This document shows, piece by piece, positions 44,172 to 53,535 of a stretch of DNA of 64,000 bases. The position numbers and the translations under genes were made by a program. The notes under the pieces are model-generated. The model did not search any database. It was not told where the DNA came from and saw only the letters and a list, made by a program, of their open reading frames with translations. Origin of the DNA: Curvibacter sp. (GTDB lineage Bacteria; Pseudomonadota; Gammaproteobacteria; Burkholderiales; Burkholderiaceae_C); assembly GCA_004293725.1 (NCBI GenBank), contig REAW01000006.1, positions 246,167-310,166 on the forward strand, written 5' to 3'. Within the stretch, counting starts at the first letter, position 1. Every line of letters begins with the position of its first letter.

Positions 44172-44486
44172 ATGAAGACCCTCATCTCTAGCCTCGCCCT
44201 CACCCTCATGGCACTCTCGGCCCAGGCCAAAGACATCATCATCGACGTGCGCAGCCCGCAAGAATTTGCCGCCGGGCATGTGGAAGGCGCTATCAACATC
44301 GAGCACAGCGCCATCGCGCAAGCCATTGCCAAAGCTGGCGTAAGCAAGGACGACACGGTGCTGCTGTACTGCCAGTCCGGCCGGCGCAGCGGCATCGCGC
44401 TGGACACGCTCAAGAACCTGGGCTTCAGCAAGGCCGAGAACGTGGGCGGCATTGAGCAGGCCCGCAAGACCCTGGCCAAAAAGTAG
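44172..44486 (+). CDS. Periplasmic rhodanese-like domain protein
   Basis: Signal peptide then IIIDVRSPQEFAAGHVEGAINI, VLLYCQSGRRSGIA. Confidence 0.9.
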   Translation: MKTLISSLALTLMALSAQAKDIIIDVRSPQEFAAGHVEGAINIEHSAIAQAIAKAGVSKDDTVLLYCQSGRRSGIALDTLKNLGFSKAENVGGIEQARKTLAKK

Positions 44487-44521
44487 AGCCGGGGCACGCG
44501 CAAGGCGGCAACGAGTGGCGA

Positions 44522-44553
44522 GTTGCCGGTTGCCGGTTGCCGGTTGCCGGTTG
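44522..44553. repeat. 7-bp tandem repeat (GTTGCCG x4 plus partial)
   Basis: Read directly. Confidence 0.9.
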
Positions 44554-44617
44554 TTAAACATCCCGCAATTGATGTTGCAATAGTTGTGATAACTTGTTTA
44601 TTTACATACACTTAGGT

Positions 44618-45838
44618 ATGTCTGATAAGTCGCAAAAATTCGCGCAGTATGATCATCCAGTCCAGATGGAGCCGCTTCTTCCCGCAGAGCAAAAGCTGGG
44701 CCCTTTGCTGGAAAAAGCGCACGACCTGATACGCGCCTCGGACCAACTGGCAGGCAGGTGTCAGGCCGGGGCCCTGGAGGGTTTGCGCGGACTTTTGCGC
44801 GCCATGAACTCCTACTACACCAACCGCATTGAGGGACAACACACCCTGCCGGTCGAGATCGAACAGGCTCTGCGCAACGAATACGCCGCAGACGCGGACC
44901 GGGCACGCAAGCAGCGCCTTGCTCTGAGCCACATGGCCAGCGAACAGGCTCTAGAGCGCCACTGGTTTGCATCGACGCCACAAGACGTCTGGTCCGCCAC
45001 CGCGGTCCAAAGCATCCACCAGGACTTGTTTGCCCGGCTAGCCCCTGCGGACCGCCTTTTGCCGGACGGCCAGCCCCTGGAACCCGGCGCCTTGCGTACG
45101 CGCGAGGTAAGTGTTGGTCGCCATGCGGCACCCCTGGCCTCGGCGCTGCCGCAGTTCCTGAACCGCTGGGCCAGCTTTTACGCACAGGTCAGGCGGGGCG
45201 AAATGCAAGTGCTGGCCATTGCCGCATCGCACCACCGACTGGCATGGATACACCCGTTTGCGGACGGAAACGGCCGGGTGGCACGCCTGCACACCCATCT
45301 GGCCTTGGGCCACATGGGGCTGACGAACGGGCTCTGGTCCCCGCTGCGCGCCTTTGCCCGCAGCACGGGCGACTACTACGCCCTGCTGGACTCAGCAGAC
45401 CATGCACGCGCCGGAGACCTCGACGGACGGGGAAACCTGTCAGAGAAAGCGCTCTGCGATTGGGTGGACTACGTGCTCACGCAGTGCCTGGACCAGGTGC
45501 ATTTCATGTCCGGCCTGCTGAACCTGGGCGCCATGCGCGACCGCATTGCCGCGTGCCTTGGCTATGAAGAAAACGTGGTACGCAGCGGCGTCCGCACCGA
45601 AGCACTTGCCGCCTTGCATTACCTGTTTGCGACGCAAGGCACATTGGACCGGGCCGACTTCAAAGCCATGCTGGGCCTGGGCGACCGCCTGGCCACCGCA
45701 CAGGTGAGCGCCCTGCTCAAGCGGGGCCTGCTGGCCACCGACAGCCCCTATGGCAAATTGCGATTTGGTGTGCCGCAACACGCATTGCGGTTCTACTTTC
45801 CCGGCCTGTGGCCAGAAGCGGAAGGGAACTATTCCTGA
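44618..45838 (+). CDS. Fic-domain protein (class II, N-terminal inhibitory motif)
   Basis: HPFADGNGRVAR Fic motif; TNRIEG matches the [ST]xxxE[GN] inhibitory motif. Confidence 0.9.
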   Translation: MSDKSQKFAQYDHPVQMEPLLPAEQKLGPLLEKAHDLIRASDQLAGRCQAGALEGLRGLLRAMNSYYTNRIEGQHTLPVEIEQALRNEYAADADRARKQRLALSHMASEQALERHWFASTPQDVWSATAVQSIHQDLFARLAPADRLLPDGQPLEPGALRTREVSVGRHAAPLASALPQFLNRWASFYAQVRRGEMQVLAIAASHHRLAWIHPFADGNGRVARLHTHLALGHMGLTNGLWSPLRAFARSTGDYYALLDSADHARAGDLDGRGNLSEKALCDWVDYVLTQCLDQVHFMSGLLNLGAMRDRIAACLGYEENVVRSGVRTEALAALHYLFATQGTLDRADFKAMLGLGDRLATAQVSALLKRGLLATDSPYGKLRFGVPQHALRFYFPGLWPEAEGNYS

Positions 45839-45839
45839 C

Positions 45840-46355
45840 ATGAAAATGCCCATGGCGGCAGCCACCCTGACCGGCCTGGCGCCGCTGGTGTCACCCGCAA
45901 CAAAGGTGCTGATACTGGGCAGCTTCCCCGGCGTGCGCTCGCTGCAGGCGCAGCAGTATTACGGCCACCCGCAAAACCAGTTCTGGAAGATACTACAAGC
46001 CATTTGGCCCTCTAGCGCTTATGAAATATGCGCGAGCAGCTATGAAAATCGCAGCAAATGGCTGCTGGAGCGTGGCTTGGGCGTGTGGGACGTGTACGCC
46101 AGTTGCGAACGCGAAGGCAGCCTGGACAGTGCCATCCGCAACGCAGTGCCCAACGACATTGCCGCACTGCACCTGCCGCAGTTGGCGGCAGTAGCCCACA
46201 ACGGCGGCGAGAGCTTCAAACACGCCCGCCACACCCGCACCCTGGGCGTGCCCGTCTACCAGCTCCCCAGCACCAGCCCGGCCAACGCCAGCTGGAGCTT
46301 TGCGCGCAAGCTGGCGGAGTGGCGAGAGGTGATGGAGCGGCACGGGCTGGCGTGA
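45840..46355 (+). CDS. DNA-deoxyinosine / uracil-DNA glycosylase superfamily protein
   Basis: VLILGSFPGVRSLQAQQYYGHPQNQFWKIL; YQLPSTSPANASW. Confidence 0.88.
   Translation: MKMPMAAATLTGLAPLVSPATKVLILGSFPGVRSLQAQQYYGHPQNQFWKILQAIWPSSAYEICASSYENRSKWLLERGLGVWDVYASCEREGSLDSAIRNAVPNDIAALHLPQLAAVAHNGGESFKHARHTRTLGVPVYQLPSTSPANASWSFARKLAEWREVMERHGLA
46010..46055. repeat. Longer copy of the dispersed element inside a coding region
   Basis: CCTCTAGCGCTTATGAAATATGCGCGAGCAGCTATGAAAATCGCAGC. Confidence 0.6.
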
Positions 46356-46364
46356 ACGCCGCAC

Positions 46365-46886
46365 CTACCGCGACTTGGGTTTGAGCGTCATTTGTTTGTC
46401 CGACAGCGTGATCTCAAACTGGTTGAGAAAGCTCTGGCCCAGCAGTGCCTCGTCGGCTTCGCCCCCCACCAGCCCCACACCCACCCGCACACCCGACACC
46501 TGCGCAGGCCCCATCGACACCGGCACACCACTGAGCACCCGCCCCTGCAAATCGCCATTGGCAGTTTTAAACACCGTAGGCGTGCCGCCTTGCAAGCCCG
46601 CCTGCTGTGCAAATGCCTCGCTCACCGTCACCATGGAAGCGCCTGTGTCCACCAAAAACCGCGCTGGTTTGCCGCCCACCGTGCCCGTGGCGTAAAAGTG
46701 CCCGTCACGCGCCATGGGGATCACCAGCACCCCGCCCGGCAACACCGCCACTGGCTTGGGCTTGAGGTACTGCACGGACAGCAAATACAGCGCGCCCATG
46801 ACGGCCATCCACACGGCCACGATAGCGAACGGACCCCATTTAAGGCCAGTAGGGAGGTTGTGAGAGCCGGGAGGTTGGTTGGGCAT
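46365..46886 (-). CDS. Membrane-anchored retropepsin-like aspartic protease (clan AA, TIGR02281-type)
   Basis: N-terminal TM; FLVDTGASMVTVSE. Confidence 0.87.
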   Translation of the reverse strand: MPNQPPGSHNLPTGLKWGPFAIVAVWMAVMGALYLLSVQYLKPKPVAVLPGGVLVIPMARDGHFYATGTVGGKPARFLVDTGASMVTVSEAFAQQAGLQGGTPTVFKTANGDLQGRVLSGVPVSMGPAQVSGVRVGVGLVGGEADEALLGQSFLNQFEITLSDKQMTLKPKSR

Positions 46887-46951
46887 GAAATTGGGCTTTT
46901 GCCAAGGTAGGTACTGCGTGAGCAGCTATAACAAACAGAGCAAATTGGGTA

Positions 46952-47740
46952 CTAAATGAATCCAAACCGTTGCGCGTGCCGCCTTAAAAATTCTGGCGCG
47001 GGCGCAAGTCGCGAGGGCATGCGAATCGGTGCATTGTCGAACCGAAGTAATGACTCTTGCAGAAACGCATCTGCGCTCTTGGTTTTGAGTGCGCGGCTTA
47101 CCCGAACGGTGTAATCGGGTAACACGGTAATCAACCCCTGGTCGTACGCACGGTCGTGCAACGCTGACAGGCATAGCCCGTTTTGTGGGTTTAAGCGGTT
47201 GTGGGTGTCTTCGCTCCACGGAACGATATGGCTCGCAATGAGCAATTTTTCGTTTTGCAAACCACTGATGCAACAAGTGCTGTTATAGCCCACCAGCACA
47301 GACTTACGAAAGCGGGCTTGGTTGACACGAACTTGCACGGTAGCGGCCCGTGTGCGGCCCAGTTCCGTGGGCGGCAACTCTAGCTCTAACTCATCGATCA
47401 CCTCTATCCCTTGCCCGGCCGCTAACTTCCCATAGATTGAAGCGGCTTCAAGAACAGTGGCGTCCCAGTTCGCCAAAAGCTCACTCCAAACCGCTTTATC
47501 GATATTGGAAGCTTTATCCATCCCTTTTCGACCACTTGCCAGAACTGCTGGGTCTAGACTTGCTAAGTTGCACAGCTTGAGAGCCACCGAATTCGCGGTA
47601 CGGCCAATCCATGTAGCCAACTCAATTATTCTGGCGTTACGCGCATGGAGCTGCCCATAGTTGAGTTGCAAATAGATATGCAACCCAGCCAGCACCTGTT
47701 CACGGGTCCAGTCATTGCGTGGTTTTTTCTCGTTAGGCAT
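46952..47740 (-). CDS. HNH endonuclease domain protein
   Basis: CCISGLQNEKLLIASHIVPWSEDTHNRLNPQNGLCLSALHDRAYDQGLI. Confidence 0.87.
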   Translation of the reverse strand: MPNEKKPRNDWTREQVLAGLHIYLQLNYGQLHARNARIIELATWIGRTANSVALKLCNLASLDPAVLASGRKGMDKASNIDKAVWSELLANWDATVLEAASIYGKLAAGQGIEVIDELELELPPTELGRTRAATVQVRVNQARFRKSVLVGYNSTCCISGLQNEKLLIASHIVPWSEDTHNRLNPQNGLCLSALHDRAYDQGLITVLPDYTVRVSRALKTKSADAFLQESLLRFDNAPIRMPSRLAPAPEFLRRHAQRFGFI

Positions 47741-47815
47741 CCCGCCATCCTCCTCTAAGGGCAGTATGCCAGGGGAATAATGGCTGGCGTATCCGTTGAT
47801 TACTTGGAGATTGAT

Positions 47816-48028
47816 ATGAATAAAGGAGGGAAAGCCGCCTTGGTTTCGGGACTTTGTTTTTTTCTGATTTACGTTTTAGTTCTTCTCTTAGATCTGCTTG
47901 CGACTGGTTGGGGTTCAGACGCTAGGGATCGATATTTCGCCTTGTCGGAGTACGCAATCTTTTTCAGTGGTGGACTATGGATTGTTTTGCTTGCTAGGTT
48001 TTGGTTCAAAAAAAACAAGCTCATTTAG
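47816..48028 (+). CDS. Small two-TM membrane protein, hypothetical
   Basis: ATG 47816 preceded by GGAGA; two hydrophobic helices. Confidence 0.55.
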   Translation: MNKGGKAALVSGLCFFLIYVLVLLLDLLATGWGSDARDRYFALSEYAIFFSGGLWIVLLARFWFKKNKLI

Positions 48029-48090
48029 ATTTAGCCTCTTGAAGGTAATCTGTGATGCGTCCAAAGCCGTCTGTTGCGATGGACACTTGT

Positions 48091-48111
48091 GATTACTGAT
48101 TACTGATTACT
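48091..48111. repeat. 7-bp tandem repeat (GATTACT x3)
   Basis: Read directly. Confidence 0.9.
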
Positions 48112-48520
48112 ACTTCGGCATCGGGTTGTGTGCAATCCGATAGCCAGCCCGCTTACTCGCCCTAAAAGTGTCTTCAGGCGGTAAGCACTCCGAAGGCGGT
48201 ACGTAGTAAACCGTCCAATCGCCGTAGTACTTTCCGGCGTAGATCAGCATGTCCCCCTTGATCCCAAAGTCTTGCTGAGTCAGGTGGTCGCGAAAATACC
48301 TTTTCGCGTCGCACTCGGATTCGAACTCGATCTTCACGTCGTTCGCATAGGTGGTGTGGCACCACACAAGCGGACCGATGGTGGGTCCATTGAAGCCCCA
48401 ACCATCCATCTTTTGGTTGGGATCGTCCCGTCCATGGAAAAGTCCCAAGTACAAACCGGGCTTGGCCGGGCTTTGGCCGTATTCAGGAATTGCGTCGTCA
48501 TTCTTCACACAAGTAGTCAT
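48110..48520 (-). CDS. Hypothetical protein
   Basis: 136-codon ORF with coding-like composition. Confidence 0.6.
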   Translation of the reverse strand: MTTCVKNDDAIPEYGQSPAKPGLYLGLFHGRDDPNQKMDGWGFNGPTIGPLVWCHTTYANDVKIEFESECDAKRYFRDHLTQQDFGIKGDMLIYAGKYYGDWTVYYVPPSECLPPEDTFRASKRAGYRIAHNPMPK

Positions 48521-48654
48521 CACCTTCTCCTTTGAAAAAGGGGAAGCGTAAGAAGCTTGGATCATTTTGTGACCCAGGGCTTTGCCTGGGGTGACAGCTC
48601 AATTTCCAGCAGCGAAACTCGTGGCGGCAGAGTGCACCTAAAATACAAGCCAAA

Positions 48655-48705
48655 TCACCCTCTAGCCCCCGTTCCATCTGCGCAAGCAGCTATCAATTTC
48701 ATAGT
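48655..48705. repeat. Longer copy of the dispersed element abutting the aroG start
   Basis: CACCCTCTAGCCCCCGTTCCATCTGCGCAAGCAGCTATCAATTTCATAGT then ATG. Confidence 0.65.
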
Positions 48706-49806
48706 ATGCCTCACTCCACCATCGCCGCCCTCACGACCCACGACACCACCCGCATTGACGATCTGCGCATTGGCGCGGTGCGCCCGCTCATTACCCCCGC
48801 GCTGCTGGAAGAAAAGCTGCCGGTGCCGGCCGCTACCGAGGCGCTGGTGGAGAGCAGCCGCGCGGCCATATCGCGCATCCTGCAGGGGCAGGACGACCGG
48901 CTGGTGGTGGTGGTGGGGCCCTGCTCCATCCACGACCACAGCCAAGCCATGGAATACGCCCGCCTGCTCAAGGCGCAGGCCGATGCGCTGAGTGCCGACC
49001 TACTGGTGGTGATGCGCGTGTACTTTGAAAAGCCGCGCACCACCGTAGGCTGGAAGGGCTACATCAACGACCCGCACCTGGACGGCAGCTTTGCCATTAA
49101 CGAAGGGCTGGAGATGGCGCGCCGCTTGTTGCTGGATGTGCTGGACACCGGCCTGCCTGCGGCCACCGAGTTTTTGGATTTGCTCTCACCGCAGTTCATC
49201 AGCGAGCTGGTGAGCTGGGGCGCCATTGGTGCGCGCACCACCGAGAGCCAGAGCCACCGCCAGCTGGCCAGCGGCCTCTCGTGCCCGGTGGGCTTCAAGA
49301 ACGGCACCGATGGCGGCATCAAGGTGGCGACCGATGCGATACAGGCCGCTCAAGGGGCGCATGCCTTTATGGGCATGACCAAGATGGGCCAAGCCGCCAT
49401 CTTCGAGACACGCGGCAACAACGATTGCCACGTGATCTTGCGCGGCGGCAAGGCGCCCAACTACTCTGCAGCCGATGTGGATGCCGCCTGCGCGCTGCTG
49501 AAGGCGGCCAGCCTGCGTGAGCAGGTGATGATTGACGTGAGCCACGCCAACAGCAGCAAGCAGCACGCCCGCCAGATCGTGGTGGCGCAAGATGTGGCGG
49601 CGCAGATTGCCGCTGGTGATGCGCGTATTACCGGCCTGATGATCGAGAGCCACCTCAACGAAGGCCGCCAGGACATCGTGGACGGCAAGCCGTTGCAACA
49701 CGGCGTGAGCGTGACCGACGCCTGCATCAGCTGGGCGCAAACCGTGCCGGTGCTGGGGCAGCTGGCAGCCGCTGTGCGCACGCGCCGTCAGAAGGCCGCC
49801 GCTTAA
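48706..49806 (+). CDS. aroG: 3-deoxy-7-phosphoheptulonate synthase
   Basis: VVVGPCSIHDHSQAMEYA, GTDGGIKVATDAIQAA, IDVSHANSSKQH. Confidence 0.93.
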   Translation: MPHSTIAALTTHDTTRIDDLRIGAVRPLITPALLEEKLPVPAATEALVESSRAAISRILQGQDDRLVVVVGPCSIHDHSQAMEYARLLKAQADALSADLLVVMRVYFEKPRTTVGWKGYINDPHLDGSFAINEGLEMARRLLLDVLDTGLPAATEFLDLLSPQFISELVSWGAIGARTTESQSHRQLASGLSCPVGFKNGTDGGIKVATDAIQAAQGAHAFMGMTKMGQAAIFETRGNNDCHVILRGGKAPNYSAADVDAACALLKAASLREQVMIDVSHANSSKQHARQIVVAQDVAAQIAAGDARITGLMIESHLNEGRQDIVDGKPLQHGVSVTDACISWAQTVPVLGQLAAAVRTRRQKAAA

Positions 49807-50250
49807 TCAGTACTGCTTGTAGGGCAAGAACTTGCCCGACAGCACCACATTCACGCGGTCGCCCTTGGGGTCGGGCTGGCGCACGATGTCCATGGAGAAG
49901 TCGATGGCGCTCATGATGCCGTCGCCAAACTCTTCGTGGATGAGTTCTTTGATGGTGGTGCCGTACACGCTGACGATTTCATACCAGCGGTAGATCAGCG
50001 GGTCGGTGGGCACCGGCGTGGGGAGCGAGCCTTTGTAGGGCACCACTTGCAGCCACTTTTGCTCTTCCGCAGTCAGGCCGAAGATCTTGCCGACGATCTT
50101 GGCTTGCTTGTCGTCCAGCGTCATCTGGCCCAGGCAGGCGGCCGTAGTCCACTCTTTGCTCAAGCCCACTTTCTTGGCCACCGATTCCCAGGTGATGCCT
50201 TTGCTGACTTTGACGGTGATGATTTTCTCGGTGATGTCGTTGCGGTTCAT
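49807..50250 (-). CDS. cynS: Cyanate hydratase
   Basis: LIYRWYEIVSVYGTTIKELIHEEFGDGIMSAIDF. Confidence 0.95.
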   Translation of the reverse strand: MNRNDITEKIITVKVSKGITWESVAKKVGLSKEWTTAACLGQMTLDDKQAKIVGKIFGLTAEEQKWLQVVPYKGSLPTPVPTDPLIYRWYEIVSVYGTTIKELIHEEFGDGIMSAIDFSMDIVRQPDPKGDRVNVVLSGKFLPYKQY

Positions 50251-50324
50251 GGAATGCTCCTGCGGTGTTGAATGGCAGGAGAGCGCAGCAAACATCGTGC
50301 CGCTTGATGTTGCGGCCTGTGAAC

Positions 50325-51443
50325 TCAGGGCAGGCTGGCCTTCACCGCAGCCCAGTCCAGCGCCAGTGGCTCCCAGGGGCCGGGGTGCTGGGCAGCCAGA
50401 GCCCGCAGCTGGGTGGCACGCTCTGCTGACGCGGGGTGGGTAGACAGCAGCGCAGGGGGAGTGGCACCCTCGCTTTGGGCAGCCAGCTTGTCCATAAAGC
50501 GGGCTATGCCGCCGGGGTTGATTTTGGCGGCCACCATACGACGCAAGCCTTCGGCGTCGGCTTCTGTTTCGGCCTCGCGTGAAAATTTCATTTCCAGCAG
50601 GCTGGTGGTGGCTTCGCTCAGAACTGCACCGCTCCAGTCACCCAGCAGCACGGCCGCGCCAGCGCGCAGCCCCATGCTTTTAACCATGCCTTGCAGGCCG
50701 TGGCGCAGCTCGGCGTGGGCAACCTCGTGGGCGATCACGCCTGCGGCTTCCTCGGGGGTGTCTGCGCCTTTGAGCAGGCCGCTGTAGACCACCACTACAC
50801 CGCCGGGTGCGGCAAATGCGTTCATCTCTTGGTTGTCGACCACCAGCCAGCGGTAGCGGTGCAGGGTGCCGGGGGTCAGGCGCTCGCCCATGTACTTCAC
50901 GGCGTCTACGGCGGGGCCGCTGTCGATCACGCGCATTTGGGCACGGGTTTGCGCCAGCACCAGGTCGCCCAGCTTGGCCTCTTGCGCGTGCGGTATTTGC
51001 CGCACAGCCCAGTCCACCACATCGCCCCCACGCAGCACCAGCAAAGCGAGCGCCAACACTGGCAACAGGGCTACCGCAGCCAGTGCTGCCCACCAGAGTT
51101 TGAAGCGCCGCTCTACGCCGCGCGCCTTGTTCTGGGCCGCGCCGTGGTGCTGCGCAAGGTTGGCAGGCATGCCTGCGGCAAACGCCGTGCGTGCAGCACC
51201 CGCGTCCACAAAGAACTGCACCTGGCCACCGTCAGCAGGCCACGCCACACTGAGCTGCGCGGCGTTAAAGCCGCCGGCACTTACCGCGGGGTGCTCGGGC
51301 GCCAGCCACTCGCGGTCGGTGGCACCGTCTTGCACCCCCACCACCAGCCGCCCCTGGCGCCACTGGCCGATGGCGGGCACGCCCACACTGTCAAGGCCGG
51401 GCGCAAAAAGCCGGCCGCCAAAGGTGCCGGTGGTACCGAGCAT
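50325..51443 (-). CDS. M48-family metallopeptidase
   Basis: VIAHEVAHAELRH (HExxH), SREAETEADAEGLRRM. Confidence 0.9.
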   Translation of the reverse strand: MLGTTGTFGGRLFAPGLDSVGVPAIGQWRQGRLVVGVQDGATDREWLAPEHPAVSAGGFNAAQLSVAWPADGGQVQFFVDAGAARTAFAAGMPANLAQHHGAAQNKARGVERRFKLWWAALAAVALLPVLALALLVLRGGDVVDWAVRQIPHAQEAKLGDLVLAQTRAQMRVIDSGPAVDAVKYMGERLTPGTLHRYRWLVVDNQEMNAFAAPGGVVVVYSGLLKGADTPEEAAGVIAHEVAHAELRHGLQGMVKSMGLRAGAAVLLGDWSGAVLSEATTSLLEMKFSREAETEADAEGLRRMVAAKINPGGIARFMDKLAAQSEGATPPALLSTHPASAERATQLRALAAQHPGPWEPLALDWAAVKASLP

Positions 51444-51452
51444 GGTGAAGGC

Positions 51453-52259
51453 TTAGTCGTTTCGGCCACCGCCAATCAGACCCCCCAGCACGCCGGCGCC
51501 CAACAAAGAGCCCTGGTCTGCGGAGCTGCCGCCTGCGGCGGGTGCCGACAGGATGATGCGGTTGGCCAGGCGCGACAACGGCAGGCTTTGTAGCCACACC
51601 TTGCCGGGGCCGCGCAGGGTGGCGAAGAAGAGGCCTTCGCCGCCAAATATGGCGGATTTGATCTTGCCCACAAACTGGATGTCAAAGTCCACCGTGGGTT
51701 GGAAGGCCACTACGCAGCCGGTGTCCACCCGCAGCGTTTCGCCGGGGGCCAACGTGCGTTCCATCAGCGTGCCACCGGCGTGCACAAAGGCCATGCCGTC
51801 ACCGTCAAGCTTTTGCATGATGAAGCCTTCGCCCCCAAACAGGCCCACGCCCAGCTTCTTTTGGAAGGCAATGCCCAGCGCCACGCCCTTGGCGGCGCAC
51901 AAGAAGGAGTCTTTCTGGCAAATGATGGTGCCGCCCAGTTTGCTCAGGTCCATGGGCACGATCTTGCCGGGGTAGGGCGCGGCAAAGGCCACGCGCTGTT
52001 TGCCGGCGCCGCTGTTTTGAAACACGGTGGTGAACAGACCTTCGCCGGTGAGCAGGCGCTTGCCTGCGCCCATCAGCTTGCCAAAGAAGCCGCCTTGTTG
52101 CGAGCCATCACCAAAGATGGTGTCCATGGTGATGCCTTCTTGCATGTACATCATTACGCCGGCTTCGCCGATGGCGGCCTCACCGGGGTCCAGCTCCACC
52201 TCGACGTATTGCATCTCGGAACCAAAAATTTCGTAGTCCACTACATCCATTGCCATTGC
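51453..52259 (-). CDS. TIGR00266/AIM24-family protein
   Basis: [33 protein letters not shown]. Confidence 0.88.
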   Translation of the reverse strand, partial: AMAMDVVDYEIFGSEMQYVEVELDPGEAAIGEAGVMMYMQEGITMDTIFGDGSQQGGFFGKLMGAGKRLLTGEGLFTTVFQNSGAGKQRVAFAAPYPGKIVPMDLSKLGGTIICQKDSFLCAAKGVALGIAFQKKLGVGLFGGEGFIMQKLDGDGMAFVHAGGTLMERTLAPGETLRVDTGCVVAFQPTVDFDIQFVGKIKSAIFGGEGLFFATLRGPGKVWLQSLPLSRLANRIILSAPAAGGSSADQGSLLGAGVLGGLIGGGRND

Positions 52260-52458
52260 GCACTCCTCTGAAAAAATCACCCAACAGTGGGCACAGGCCG
52301 CAACGATAACAGCCCGTATTGGTACGCTTGGTACCCCTGTGGAAATCAGGCTTGTGCAGGTGCAGTGTTTGACATATAACTGTCATCTTGCTGTCTCAAT
52401 ATCCGAAGGGCTCGGCCTTTTTCTGGCTGAAACTTCAATCCACTTCAAGGACAATTCC

Positions 52459-53526
52459 ATGACTTTCAAGCGTGCTTCTATTGCTGCTGCCGTAGTGACT
52501 CTGGTGTTTGGCAGTTCTGCCATGGCCCAGGAAAAAACCCTCCGCCTGCTGACCTGGGCCGATTACGCACCCGCTGCAGTGGTGGCACAGTTTGAAAAGG
52601 AAACCGGCTACAAGGTTGAGCTGACGTTGTCCAACAACGAAGAAATGATTTCCAAGCTGCGCGCGACTGGCGGCGCGGGCTTTGACCTGGCCCAGCCTTC
52701 GCAAGACCGCATTGCTGGCCCGCAAAAAGAGTTTGGTATCTACAAGCCGATGGACCTGAGCAAGCTCAAGAACGAGCTGTTCATCCCTTCCATGTTGGAC
52801 GCCACCAAAGGCAACACCACAGTGGACGGCAAAGTCTATGGACTGCCGCACATCTGGGGCACTGACGGCCTGGTGGTCAACACCAAGCTGGCCCAGATGG
52901 CCGACTACACCGACCTGTGCAAGGCCGACTTCAAAGGCAAGGTGGCCTACCGCCTGAAGCGCCCCACCCTGCTGGCATTTGCATTTGCTGCCGGCAAGAA
53001 CCCGTTTGCCCTGTACAACGATGCCAAGGCCTATAGCGCGCTGATGGATGAAGTGGGCAAGACGCTGATTGCCTGCAAGCCCAACGTGAAGTTCTACTGG
53101 GACAACAAGGACCAATTGCTCAATGGCATGCGTGCCGGTGAAATTGTGGGTGCCATGATGTGGGACACAGGCGGCTGGAAGCTCAACGGCGAGAAGGCCG
53201 AGATCCAGTTTGTTGCCCCCAAGTCAGGCGCCATGGGTTGGATTGACACCTTCGCCATCCCGGCCAAGGGCAGGAACGACGCAGCAGCCTACGCATGGAT
53301 CAACTTCAACATGCGCCCTGAAATTGCCGCCAAGGTGGCAGGATCGGCAGGCAACTTCACTGCTTCCAAGGGTGCTGACCAGATGATGGAAGCCAAACTC
53401 AAGGCCCAGTTTGCTGCCAGCTTCCCCGAAGCCGCGTTGAAGAACATCAAGTGGTACCCCGCAGTGCCCGCTGGCATTGAAGAAATCGAAGGCCGCGTAC
53501 TCGACCGTATCAAGGCAGCAAACTAA
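52459..53526 (+). CDS. Polyamine-type ABC transporter substrate-binding protein
   Basis: Signal peptide; LRLLTWADYAPAAVVAQFEKETGYKVELTLSNNEEM; upstream of ABC ATPase/permeases. Confidence 0.88.
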   Translation: MTFKRASIAAAVVTLVFGSSAMAQEKTLRLLTWADYAPAAVVAQFEKETGYKVELTLSNNEEMISKLRATGGAGFDLAQPSQDRIAGPQKEFGIYKPMDLSKLKNELFIPSMLDATKGNTTVDGKVYGLPHIWGTDGLVVNTKLAQMADYTDLCKADFKGKVAYRLKRPTLLAFAFAAGKNPFALYNDAKAYSALMDEVGKTLIACKPNVKFYWDNKDQLLNGMRAGEIVGAMMWDTGGWKLNGEKAEIQFVAPKSGAMGWIDTFAIPAKGRNDAAAYAWINFNMRPEIAAKVAGSAGNFTASKGADQMMEAKLKAQFAASFPEAALKNIKWYPAVPAGIEEIEGRVLDRIKAAN

Positions 53527-53535
53527 GCGGCAGCG

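Noticed and set aside
44522-44553. Possible CRISPR or REP array
   Set aside because: Simple 7-bp tandem repeat without spacers.
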